Position numbers and translations under genes: made by a program. The notes under the pieces are model-generated. The model made no database searches. It saw only the letters and a list, made by a program, of their open reading frames with translations, and had not been told where the DNA came from. DNA of 14,933 nucleotides from Deltaproteobacteria bacterium (GTDB lineage: Bacteria; Desulfobacterota; Desulfobacteria; Desulfobacterales; SURF-7), in NCBI GenBank assembly GCA_019307665.1, contig JAFDJC010000039.1, forward strand, positions 1 through 14,933, given 5' to 3'. Positions 5,095 through 12,136 of this stretch are shown here, piece by piece (positions within the stretch are counted from its first letter, which is position 1; each line of letters starts with the position of its first letter).

Positions 5095-8058
5095 ATGGAT
5101 TACAAATTAAAAATAGGCGATAGCCTATGCGGTTACAATGTTACACAAGCAAACGAACTTCCGGAAATAAACTCTCAATATTACAAACTGACACACGCAA
5201 AAACCGGCGCAGAACATGTTCACATAAAAAATAAAGACAGGGAGAATACATTCAGCGTTGCTTTTAAAACCATCCCCAGGGACTCAACCGGTATTGCTCA
5301 CATTCTTGAGCATACCGTTCTTTGCGGTTCAAAAAAATTTCCGGTACGCGATCCCTTCTTTTCCATGATAAAAAGAAGCCTTAACACATTCATGAATGCT
5401 TTTACGGCTTCAGACTGGACAATGTATCCTTTCTCAACACAAAATAAAAAAGATTTTTACAACCTCATGGATGTATACCTTGACGCTGCATTTTTTCCTG
5501 ATCTTGACGAACTAAGTTTTAAACAGGAAGGTCACCGGATTGAGACTGATGAAAATAACCCGGAAGCCTCAAAGCTTATTTATAAGGGAGTCGTCTATAA
5601 TGAAATGAAAGGAGCAATGTCTTCTCCTGATCAAGTAATGGTCCGTTCTCTTTTAAACGCGCTGTATCCCTCCACCACTTACCGCTTCAATTCAGGCGGT
5701 GAACCTTCGGCCATACCAAAATTAACGCATGCTCATCTTAAACAGTTCCATGCGCGCCATTACCATCCTTCCAATGCTTTTTTTTATACTTACGGTGATC
5801 TTGCTTTAAAAGATCATCTGGAATTTATTGAAGCAAAAATTCTGGATCGTTTTAAAAAAATCAATCCCGATACAGACGTTCCTTCACAGCCCCTATGGAA
5901 ACATCCAAAAAGCGTTGAATACAAGTATCCCCTTTCAAAGAACGAGGAACCTACTGAAAAGTTTCAAGTGTGCGTTGCATGGCTTACGACTGATATTAAG
6001 GACTCTTTTGAGGTCCTGACACTTATATTGCTCTCACAGATTCTTCTTGGAAATTCCGGCTCACCGCTTCGGAAGGAGCTGATCGAATCGCAGCTTGGCA
6101 CTGCATTAAGCAGTGGAACGGGCTTTGATTCAGATCTGCGCGATACATTCTTTGCTTGCGGGCTGAAAGATGTCAAGGCTGAAAACACCAAAAAAATAGA
6201 AACAATTATCCTTGATGTCATGGAAAGCCTCGTGGAAAAGGGTATTGATCCTAAAATGATCGAATCGGCGATTCACCAGGTAGAGTTCCGAAGGAAAGAA
6301 ATAACCAATACGCCTTATCCATACGGTATCAAGCTGCTACTGGCGTTCTCCGGAACCTGGTTTCACGGCGGCAATCCTGAAGACATTCTGCTTCTGGATA
6401 GACATCTTACAAGAATACATGATGAAATTTCAAAAGGCGGGTTTTTTGAAAGTAAGATAAAAAAATATTTTCTGGACAACCCACACCGGGTTACATTGAC
6501 GCTTGCCCCTGACCAGACCATGGAAGAAAGGGAAAATAAGGAAACTGAAAAAGAACTCGCAGTGATCCGAAATAATATGGCACAGACAGATCTTGCGAAA
6601 ATAAAAAATGACGTGGCTGATCTTAAAAGCCTTCAGGAATCAGATGAAGACACGTCATGCCTTCCCACACTTGAAATACAGGATATCCCGCCTGAAATTC
6701 AAACAGTGGAAAAGGCAGACCAATACAAAAGCCTGCCGGCTGATTTTTATTCCCAGCCGACATCAGGCATCATGTATTTTTCAGCTGCAACAGGCATTAA
6801 TGAAATACCCGAAAATCTTCTTCCTTTAATCCCGTTCTTCTGCACAACATTGACCCGCGTCGGCACGGCTGTGCATGACTACACTGAAATAGCGCAGCTG
6901 ATTGACACCCACACTGGTGGTGTCGGCCTTACCGCACATGCAAGTACCGGATTTAGAGAAACTACCTGCATCCCCTTTGTTACACTCAATGGTAAATGCC
7001 TTGTCAGGAAACAGGGCAAAATGTTCGAACTGATCGATGAGTTTGTCAACAAGTTCAATTTTTCCGATCTGAAACGCCTTAAAAGTATTCTCCTCGAATA
7101 CCAAGCAGGTATGGAATCAATGATTGTTCAAAGCGGCCACAGACTGGCAATTTCCCTTGCATCACGCAACTTTTCGTTTGCCGGAGCTTTAAACGAAGAA
7201 TGGTATGGTATTCATCAGCTGCAGACCATTAAACAAATCACATCCATTCTTTCGGGTGATGAAAAATCTGACAAAAAACTTCAAAAACTCTCCGACGACC
7301 TTGCCGCAATTGCGAATATTTTATTTAAGCCTGACAATATGCGAATTGCATTAATAGGTGAGGATAAGACGCTTAAGATAATTGCAGATTCCAAAGCACC
7401 CTTGTTAATGAGAACGTCAAAAGGAAGCTCATCAAAAGGATTTAGGGCTCCTGATATTCAAATTGACTCACAAATCCCTAGAGAAGGCTGGAGCACGTCA
7501 ACCAGTGTGTCTTTTGTGGCTGCTGCGTTTAAAACCGTTTGCATGGGTCATAAAGATTCCCCAGCCCTTGCAGTTATCTCAAAAATGATGCGTTCAATGT
7601 ATCTTCACCGTGAAATACGTGAAAAGGGGGGCGCATACGGAGGTTTTTCAACCTATAGTCCTGAAAGCGGAATGTTCTGTCTTGCGTCTTACAGAGATCC
7701 GCATATTGCAGCAACTCTGAAAGCTTTTGACGGCGCGGCAGCTTTTATAAGATCGGGAAATTATAGTGAAGAAGATATAAAAGAGGCTATCCTTCAGGTA
7801 TGCTCGGACATCGACAATCCGGATTCCCCGGGTATGGCGGCTCAAAAAGCTTTTTACAGGAATATAATAGGTCTGTCTGATAAAGCCCGAAAAAAATACA
7901 AGGAAATGCTTTTGGAAGTAACCTCCGGCATGATAAAAAAAACAGCAAAAATTTATTTCAGCGGCAACATGTCAGAAAAAGCCGTGGCAGTAATATCGGG
8001 TGAAGAAAAACTGAAAAAAGTAAATACAAAACTTAATTTGGAGTTAAGGCGTATATAG
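5095..8058 (+). CDS. M16C/PreP-type zinc metallopeptidase (presequence-protease-like)
   Basis: This 987-residue enzyme has the full architecture of the PreP/Cym1 branch of M16 peptidases, which degrade small unfolded peptides inside a closed chamber formed by two halves. The inverted zinc motif is HILEH (H69, E72, H73), in the context HTVLCGSKKFPVRDPF. The distal zinc ligand is E170 in GVVYNEMKGAMSSP. The second half carries the expected REKGGAYGGFSTY segment near residues 840-855, whose arginine and tyrosine help hold substrate. The length is normal for the subfamily and both halves are intact. There is no signal peptide, so it is probably cytoplasmic. A strong AAGGAGGT (5076-5083) precedes the ATG. 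It is a single-gene unit; I see no clear terminator after it. In bacteria its role is probably general peptide turnover (inference). Confidence 0.92.
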   Translation: MDYKLKIGDSLCGYNVTQANELPEINSQYYKLTHAKTGAEHVHIKNKDRENTFSVAFKTIPRDSTGIAHILEHTVLCGSKKFPVRDPFFSMIKRSLNTFMNAFTASDWTMYPFSTQNKKDFYNLMDVYLDAAFFPDLDELSFKQEGHRIETDENNPEASKLIYKGVVYNEMKGAMSSPDQVMVRSLLNALYPSTTYRFNSGGEPSAIPKLTHAHLKQFHARHYHPSNAFFYTYGDLALKDHLEFIEAKILDRFKKINPDTDVPSQPLWKHPKSVEYKYPLSKNEEPTEKFQVCVAWLTTDIKDSFEVLTLILLSQILLGNSGSPLRKELIESQLGTALSSGTGFDSDLRDTFFACGLKDVKAENTKKIETIILDVMESLVEKGIDPKMIESAIHQVEFRRKEITNTPYPYGIKLLLAFSGTWFHGGNPEDILLLDRHLTRIHDEISKGGFFESKIKKYFLDNPHRVTLTLAPDQTMEERENKETEKELAVIRNNMAQTDLAKIKNDVADLKSLQESDEDTSCLPTLEIQDIPPEIQTVEKADQYKSLPADFYSQPTSGIMYFSAATGINEIPENLLPLIPFFCTTLTRVGTAVHDYTEIAQLIDTHTGGVGLTAHASTGFRETTCIPFVTLNGKCLVRKQGKMFELIDEFVNKFNFSDLKRLKSILLEYQAGMESMIVQSGHRLAISLASRNFSFAGALNEEWYGIHQLQTIKQITSILSGDEKSDKKLQKLSDDLAAIANILFKPDNMRIALIGEDKTLKIIADSKAPLLMRTSKGSSSKGFRAPDIQIDSQIPREGWSTSTSVSFVAAAFKTVCMGHKDSPALAVISKMMRSMYLHREIREKGGAYGGFSTYSPESGMFCLASYRDPHIAATLKAFDGAAAFIRSGNYSEEDIKEAILQVCSDIDNPDSPGMAAQKAFYRNIIGLSDKARKKYKEMLLEVTSGMIKKTAKIYFSGNMSEKAVAVISGEEKLKKVNTKLNLELRRI

Positions 8059-8120
8059 GGTTCAAGGTTCTCATCAACAATTGCGGAATATTGATTGCAG
8101 TGTTTACAATTAATTTTAAT

Positions 8121-9356
8121 CTAGGAGGCCTTGCTTTTCCTGACCAGTCTGCCGATGGTCAGTCCCTGCACAATGATGGAAAAAACCACAATCATATAAG
8201 TTATTGCCAGGATAACTTCCCTATACTCTCCCGGTGGTAGCGACAGAGCCAGGGCCACGGATATCCCTCCACGCAAGCCCCCCCAGGTGAGAATTTTGAC
8301 CACATGCGGACTGAATGAACGAAATAGCCGCATGATCAAAACCGGCCCCCCCACACTGATAAAACGGGCCATGAGCAAAAGAGGGATGAGTAAAACACCG
8401 GCGATGAAGTATTCACGGGTAAAGGTCAGCACCAACACTTCCAGGCCGAGGAGCACGAACAACACAGCGTTTAGCACCTCGTCCACCAATTCCCAAAATG
8501 TGTCCAGGTGTTGGCGTACCGTATCAGACATAGCCAGCAACCTTCCATGGTTGCCGATAAGAAGACCGGCCACCACAATGGCAATGGGGCCGGAGATGTG
8601 AAGTTCGTCAGCCAGAGCAAAACCGCCTGTTACTAGTGCCAGGGTGATCAGAACCTCCACTTGGTAATTGTCAATGCTTTTAAGCATCCAATAAGCAATC
8701 CACCCGATCAACAGCCCGAAAACCACGCCTCCCAGTGTTTCCTTAACAAAGAGACCCAGAACCAATGCAGCTGTAATTTCATGAGTGCCCGTAGCGATTT
8801 TTAGAAATATCAGGAAAACAACCACGGCCACACCGTCGTTAAACAGCGATTCACCTGTAATCTTGGTCTCAAGGCTTTCCGGCACGCCAACTTTTTTAAG
8901 GATTCCGAGAACCGCTATCGGATCGGTGGGAGAAATCAGGGCTCCAAACAACAGACAGTAGATCAGCGGTATGTCAATCCCCAGCAGGCTCAATACCCAT
9001 AGGCTGATAAAGCCAATGATCATGGTTGAACCAAGGACACCGAAAGTAGCCAGCAGGCCGATAATCCACTTTTGTCTAGCCAGATTGGAGAGGTTCACGT
9101 GCAGGGCGCCTGCAAACAGTAAAAATGAAAGCATGCCGTGCAACAAAGTTTCATCAAAATCGACACTTGCCAGAAGCTGTTGGGCATCTGCCTTCAGGCC
9201 AAAAGCAAAAGGCCCTATAACCGCCAGTCCTAAAGATACCAGCAGGGCTATAATCATCAATCCAATGGTGGTGGGAAGACGGATAAAACGGTGATTCAGG
9301 TAGCTGAAACCTGCAGACAACGTGATCAAAATGGCCAGAATGTTGAATAGTTTCAT
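8121..9356 (-). CDS. CPA1-family Na+(K+)/H+ antiporter (NhaP-like)
   Basis: This 411-residue membrane protein has about twelve hydrophobic segments across its whole length. Family hallmarks are FLLFAGALHVNL (about 78-89), SPTDPIAVLG (142-151) and GESLFNDGVAVV (168-179). In the last, the N173-D174 pair is the expected ion-binding/proton site of the electroneutral CPA1 group. GGLRGGISVALALS in the C-terminal part carries the conserved arginine. The protein exchanges cytoplasmic Na+ (or K+) for protons in pH and salt balance; the ion cannot be read from sequence. There is no long C-terminal regulatory domain. GGAG sits about 5 bases ahead of the ATG. By eye the gene looks somewhat richer in G+C than its neighbours, which may hint at a separate origin but was not measured. 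It is divergent from the dehydrogenase gene. Confidence 0.9.
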   Translation of the reverse strand: MKLFNILAILITLSAGFSYLNHRFIRLPTTIGLMIIALLVSLGLAVIGPFAFGLKADAQQLLASVDFDETLLHGMLSFLLFAGALHVNLSNLARQKWIIGLLATFGVLGSTMIIGFISLWVLSLLGIDIPLIYCLLFGALISPTDPIAVLGILKKVGVPESLETKITGESLFNDGVAVVVFLIFLKIATGTHEITAALVLGLFVKETLGGVVFGLLIGWIAYWMLKSIDNYQVEVLITLALVTGGFALADELHISGPIAIVVAGLLIGNHGRLLAMSDTVRQHLDTFWELVDEVLNAVLFVLLGLEVLVLTFTREYFIAGVLLIPLLLMARFISVGGPVLIMRLFRSFSPHVVKILTWGGLRGGISVALALSLPPGEYREVILAITYMIVVFSIIVQGLTIGRLVRKSKAS

Positions 9357-9401
9357 GGGATCTCCAGGTATTTATTCCCACAAGCAAAAAATAAGTGTGA
9401 C

Positions 9402-9429
9402 GACTTTATCCCCTTCCAGGGGTTAAGTC
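9402..9429. promoter_or_regulatory. Dyad in the antiporter leader
   Basis: GACTT (9402-9406) and CCCC (9410-9413) pair with GGGG (9419-9422) and AAGTC (9425-9429), leaving a 5-base loop and a small internal bulge. The hairpin lies 46-73 bases upstream of the antiporter ATG. It has no adjacent T-run on either strand, so it is more likely an operator or leader hairpin than a terminator. Confidence 0.45.
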
Positions 9430-9447
9430 AAATCCGGCTATTGGGCA

Positions 9448-9469
9448 TGTCAACCCATAAGGCTTGACA
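9448..9469. promoter_or_regulatory. TGTCAA/TTGACA dyad in the divergent intergenic region
   Basis: TGTCAACCC (9448-9456) and GGCTTGACA (9461-9469) are inverted copies, 8 of 9 positions matching, around ATAA. Each arm contains a TTGACA reading outward, one towards the antiporter (minus) and one towards the dehydrogenase (plus). For the plus direction a 17-base spacer leads to TAATTC (9487-9492), a modest -10; the minus direction has no good -10. It may be paired -35 elements, an operator, or both. Confidence 0.4.
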
Positions 9470-9552
9470 CACGGGCTCAAACCATTTAATTCAATATATA
9501 TATATCACAAAATATAAATAATACTTTCACCAGCCAAGAAAAGGGGTTTGTC

Positions 9553-10464
9553 ATGATTGCAGACGATATTAAGCGAGTGCTGATCGCTGGATCAGGGAAT
9601 ATGGGACAACAGATCGGATTTTTATGTGCAACCAACGGTTTTGAAACTGTTCTGTACGACACCGATTCTGACATTCTATCTGATGCCGTATCGCGAATAT
9701 TAAAACTCAGCAAAAGTTATGTCCGGGCAGGCCGCATGACAATAGAAGAGGCGGAAGCCGCGCTCGACAGGATATCAATCACCCATACACCTGAAGAGGC
9801 AGCAAAAAAAATTGATTTGATTAGTGAGTCTGTGCCGGAAGACCCTGAACTCAAAGGCAAAGTTTTGGGCATGTTCAACAAGCTCTGTCCGGAACATACT
9901 GTTTTTACAACCAACACATCAACACTTGTCCCCTCAATGTTTGCTGAGGCCACCGGCAGACCGGAAAAATTTGCGGCATTTCACTTCCATGATGTTCGCA
10001 TTACCAATATTGTCGATATAATGCCACACCCCGGAACATCTCCGGAAACCACCGAGCTGATCAAGTGCTTTGCGGAAAAAATAGGGCAGGTACCGATTGT
10101 GCTTCATAAAGAAAACAACGGATATGTCTTCAACTCCATGCTTTCGAATCTTTTTACCTCAGCCCTCACACTTGCTGAAAAAAATATCGCCTCGGTTAAT
10201 GATATTGACCGGGCATGGATGGGTGTGATGCACACGGTCATAGGACCCTTTGGGATCATGGACCAGGTCGGGTTAAAAACCGTCTATACCATAACCGACT
10301 ACTGGGCAAAAACGCATAATGATTCGCAATTCAAAGCGAATGCAGTTTATTTAAAACAAATGGTTGATAAGGGATATCTCGGTGCGCAATCAAGGCAGGG
10401 ATTTTATACATATCCCGACCCTGATTATCTTCAACCGGATTTTCTGAAAGGCAAAGCAAAGTAG
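9553..10464 (+). CDS. 3-hydroxyacyl-CoA dehydrogenase family protein
   Basis: This 303-residue NAD-dependent dehydrogenase would oxidise a 3-hydroxyacyl-CoA (or related 3-hydroxy acid) to the 3-oxo form. The Rossmann motif GSGNMG sits at 13-18, with acidic D36 ending the second strand, consistent with NAD rather than NADP. NTSTL (121-125) supplies the expected serine, H144 the catalytic histidine and N194 (YVFN) the asparagine. The usual H-F-F-N-P after the histidine is replaced by H-F-H-D-V, and the partner glutamate appears to be D155, so this is a divergent member. The substrate may not be standard 3-hydroxybutyryl-CoA. The C-terminal helical domain ends with the typical GxQSRQGFYTYPDPD. 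AAGGGG precedes the ATG. It is a lone gene and no thiolase or crotonase is nearby. Confidence 0.85.
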   Translation: MIADDIKRVLIAGSGNMGQQIGFLCATNGFETVLYDTDSDILSDAVSRILKLSKSYVRAGRMTIEEAEAALDRISITHTPEEAAKKIDLISESVPEDPELKGKVLGMFNKLCPEHTVFTTNTSTLVPSMFAEATGRPEKFAAFHFHDVRITNIVDIMPHPGTSPETTELIKCFAEKIGQVPIVLHKENNGYVFNSMLSNLFTSALTLAEKNIASVNDIDRAWMGVMHTVIGPFGIMDQVGLKTVYTITDYWAKTHNDSQFKANAVYLKQMVDKGYLGAQSRQGFYTYPDPDYLQPDFLKGKAK

Positions 10465-10503
10465 CAGGTTGGATTGAGCGCTGATGCATAGCGGCAGGTG
10501 ATG

Positions 10504-10539
10504 AAAAAAAGGTCGATTCAAGATTTCCTCAAATCGACC
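10504..10539 (-). terminator. Intrinsic terminator of the tRNA-Ser unit
   Basis: GGTCGATT (10511-10518) pairs perfectly with AATCGACC (10532-10539). On the minus strand the hairpin is followed at once by seven T residues (complement of A 10504-10510), as in a rho-independent terminator. It lies 15 bases past the CCA end of tRNA-Ser(GCU). On the plus strand no T-run follows, so it does not clearly terminate the dehydrogenase gene. Confidence 0.8.
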
Positions 10540-10553
10540 CCAGTATCATAAAA

Positions 10554-10646
10554 TGGCGGAGAGAGTGGGATTCGAACCCACGGTGCAGCTTTAACCACAC
10601 ACTCGCTTAGCAGGCGAGCGCCTTCAGCCAGCTCGGCCATCTCTCC
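10554..10646 (-). tRNA. serX: tRNA-Ser(GCU)
   Basis: Read on the minus strand, the acceptor stem GGAGAGA pairs with TCTCTCC, followed by discriminator G and an encoded CCA. The anticodon stem CTCGC/GCGAG encloses the loop CTGCTAA; the anticodon GCT lies at plus positions 10611-10609 and reads AGC/AGU serine codons. The T arm GTGGG-TTCGAAT-CCCAC is canonical, and a long variable arm between the anticodon and T arms marks a class II tRNA. The gene is the second of a two-tRNA transcript. Confidence 0.96.
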
Positions 10647-10666
10647 TAAAACTCTCATAAAAAAAA

Positions 10667-10754
10667 TGGCGGAGGGAGTAGGATTCGAACCCACGGAGCT
10701 TTGACACTCAACGGTTTTCAAGACCGCCGCCTTCAACCACTCGGCCATCCCTCC
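10667..10754 (-). tRNA. tRNA-Ser(UGA)
   Basis: On the minus strand the acceptor stem GGAGGGA pairs with TCCCTCC, followed by G and an encoded CCA. The anticodon loop is CTTGAAA with TGA at plus positions 10720-10718, reading UCA and other UCN codons. The long variable arm and the GTGGG-TTCGAAT-CCTAC T arm (one G-T pair) fit a class II serine tRNA. It is the first gene of the unit; 20 bases separate it from tRNA-Ser(GCU). Confidence 0.96.
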
Positions 10755-10769
10755 ATTCCAAAGTTCAGC

Positions 10770-10798
10770 TTTATAACATTCGCCATATTTCAGGTCAA
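10770..10798 (-). promoter_or_regulatory. Promoter of the tRNA-Ser unit
   Basis: On the minus strand TTGACC (10798-10793) is followed after exactly 17 bases by TATAAA (10775-10770), about 16 bases ahead of the tRNA-Ser(UGA) 5' end. Together with the terminator at 10504-10539 this makes a complete two-tRNA transcription unit. Confidence 0.7.
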
Positions 10799-10829
10799 TA
10801 TTTTTATTAATCTTCCTCACTATAATTTA

Positions 10830-10857
10830 TTGACATGCGAAGATTTAGGTTTATTAT
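10830..10857 (+). promoter_or_regulatory. Putative promoter of the acidic-protein gene
   Basis: TTGACA (10830-10835), a 16-base spacer and TATTAT (10852-10857) lie back to back with the tRNA promoter and point towards the gene at 10918. The predicted leader is about 55 bases and contains the small hairpin at 10891-10904. Confidence 0.5.
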
Positions 10858-10890
10858 TATCGATAAACTTACTTTATCAAATAAATAAAA

Positions 10891-10904
10891 ACCGGTTTGC
10901 CGGT
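10891..10904 (+). other. Small GC hairpin next to the ribosome-binding site
   Basis: ACCGG (10891-10895), TTTG, CCGGT (10900-10904) is a perfect 5-bp stem in an otherwise A/T-rich leader. It ends 2 bases before the strong AAGGAGG (10907-10913) of the acidic-protein gene. It could protect the mRNA 5' end or tune translation (inference). Confidence 0.4.
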
Positions 10905-10917
10905 CCAAGGAGGAACT

Positions 10918-11400
10918 ATGAGGCAAAAATATTTAATTATACCCGAAAAAAACAGTTTGACGATTAAAGAATCTTCTGAACTGGACAAGGGAATATTTCA
11001 ACAGGTAGAAGAAATCACATATGATAACCATGTTATACAAGTTGCAAAAGAAGGGAATATAAAAAAACTGGTTAATGCATTAAGGACCCCTGTATTTTAT
11101 CCTGTAACTTATTGCGCAACCAAGCTGGCTGAATCAATAGTTAACATTTATAAATCGACCAAGAATGATCCTGTTGAGGTTGTCTTTAGCGACATTGACC
11201 AACTATCCAGGGATGAAGATAAAGATAAAAGTTGCGATAGTGATACTTCTGTTGCAATCGATACACTTCTTGATGACAGTGATAGTGATAATGACAATAT
11301 CGAAGGGGATGACCTGCTGAAAGACGACAACATTAAAGGCATTTCATCAACCATAAAAATAGCGGATGAAGATGACCTGGTCGAGGATGATGAAAAATAG
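10918..11400 (+). CDS. Unrecognised small protein with a highly acidic C-terminal tail
   Basis: I do not recognise this 160-residue protein. Residues 1-91 look like a small folded, mildly basic domain (containing KEGNIKKLVNALRTPVFYPV at about 44-63) without signal peptide or membrane segment. Residues 92-160 are low in complexity and very acidic: 22 Asp and 5 Glu in 69 residues, with a short Ser-Asp run (DDSDSDND) and a DEDDLVEDDEK end. Such tails occur in nucleic-acid mimics, chaperones and calcium-binding or partner-binding proteins; none can be chosen here. The ATG at 10918 is fixed by AAGGAGG at 10907-10913; an in-frame upstream codon at 10897 lies inside the leader hairpin. With promoter, strong ribosome-binding site and clean start it is probably a real gene. 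Its stop lies 4 bases from the convergent nikO stop. Confidence 0.7.
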   Translation: MRQKYLIIPEKNSLTIKESSELDKGIFQQVEEITYDNHVIQVAKEGNIKKLVNALRTPVFYPVTYCATKLAESIVNIYKSTKNDPVEVVFSDIDQLSRDEDKDKSCDSDTSVAIDTLLDDSDSDNDNIEGDDLLKDDNIKGISSTIKIADEDDLVEDDEK

Positions 11401-11404
11401 TCGA

Positions 11405-12136
11405 TTAATTATGCTCATGAGATGCTTTACCCATCGGATGCCGATGGTAATGACTGTGAAGGTTTTCTGATGGACCGTCGAAACATAATGCACCATGCTC
11501 CATTCTGAAAATGTCGGTGGTTGTTCGTGCAAGAAAACCGTATTCATGAGATACAATCATATAACTGACATCTAAATCGTTTAAAATATTCATTATCCTG
11601 GAAATTGTTTCTTCATCAAGACCTGATGTCGGTTCATCCAGAAGCAAAACTCTTGGTCGCATAACAAGAATGGTGGCAAGTGCCACCATTTTTTTTTCTC
11701 CGCCGGACAATTTATGCGTCACTCTGTCCTCAAACCCCTTTAGGTTAAGGTCTAACAGTGTTCTATATGACATCTCTTTTGCTTCTTCAGGTGACTTGCC
11801 CAGGTTCAGCGGCCCAAATGCAACATCTTCAAGAACCGTTGGACAAAAAAGTTGGTCGTCTGCATTTTGAAAAAGGAAACCGATCCCCTTCCTTGCACCA
11901 CGAAATTCCTTTTCAGTTTTTACGGATTTCCCGAACAACTTAACGGTTCCATCATCAGGTCGAAGCAGACCCATAAGAATATGAAGCAAGGTAGTTTTGC
12001 CACTGCCGTTATGCCCGATGACACCTATTTTATTCCCCTCAAAAAGCTTGAATGCCATGTTTTTAAACACATGCCTGCCTCCCTGATAGGAAAAATAAAT
12101 GTTTTCAAGCTCCACTATTGCATTATTTTCATCCAT
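11405..12136 (-). CDS. nikO: ECF-type nickel/cobalt importer ATPase (NikO/CbiO)
   Basis: This 243-residue ABC ATPase powers metal uptake with the NikQ membrane subunit. In order it shows Walker A GHNGSGKT (41-48), Q-loop Q90 (FLFQNADDQLF is typical of ECF ATPases), signature LSGGE (143-147), Walker B VLLLDE (163-168) and the switch histidine H197. The last 17 or so residues form a histidine-rich tail (HSHYHRHPMGKASHEH), fitting a transition-metal system. I chose ATG 12136, with GGAG about 8 bases ahead. A longer reading from 12202 would overlap nikQ extensively and add a cysteine-rich leader not found in the family. The chosen start overlaps the nikQ end by 22 bases, which suggests coupling. 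It is the last gene of the operon. Confidence 0.93.
   Translation of the reverse strand: MDENNAIVELENIYFSYQGGRHVFKNMAFKLFEGNKIGVIGHNGSGKTTLLHILMGLLRPDDGTVKLFGKSVKTEKEFRGARKGIGFLFQNADDQLFCPTVLEDVAFGPLNLGKSPEEAKEMSYRTLLDLNLKGFEDRVTHKLSGGEKKMVALATILVMRPRVLLLDEPTSGLDEETISRIMNILNDLDVSYMIVSHEYGFLARTTTDIFRMEHGALCFDGPSENLHSHYHRHPMGKASHEHN

Noticed and set aside
8121..9356. Horizontally acquired antiporter gene
   Set aside because: It looks somewhat more G+C rich by eye, but I did not measure it, and there are no flanking repeats, integrase or transposase to support transfer.
9494..9507. AT dinucleotide run as a microsatellite or origin element
   Set aside because: It is short, within an A/T-rich leader, with no DnaA boxes or iterons nearby.
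10518..10820. A 100-codon open frame on the minus strand
   Set aside because: It runs straight through both serine tRNA genes and the terminator; its translation is read-through of tRNA sequence.
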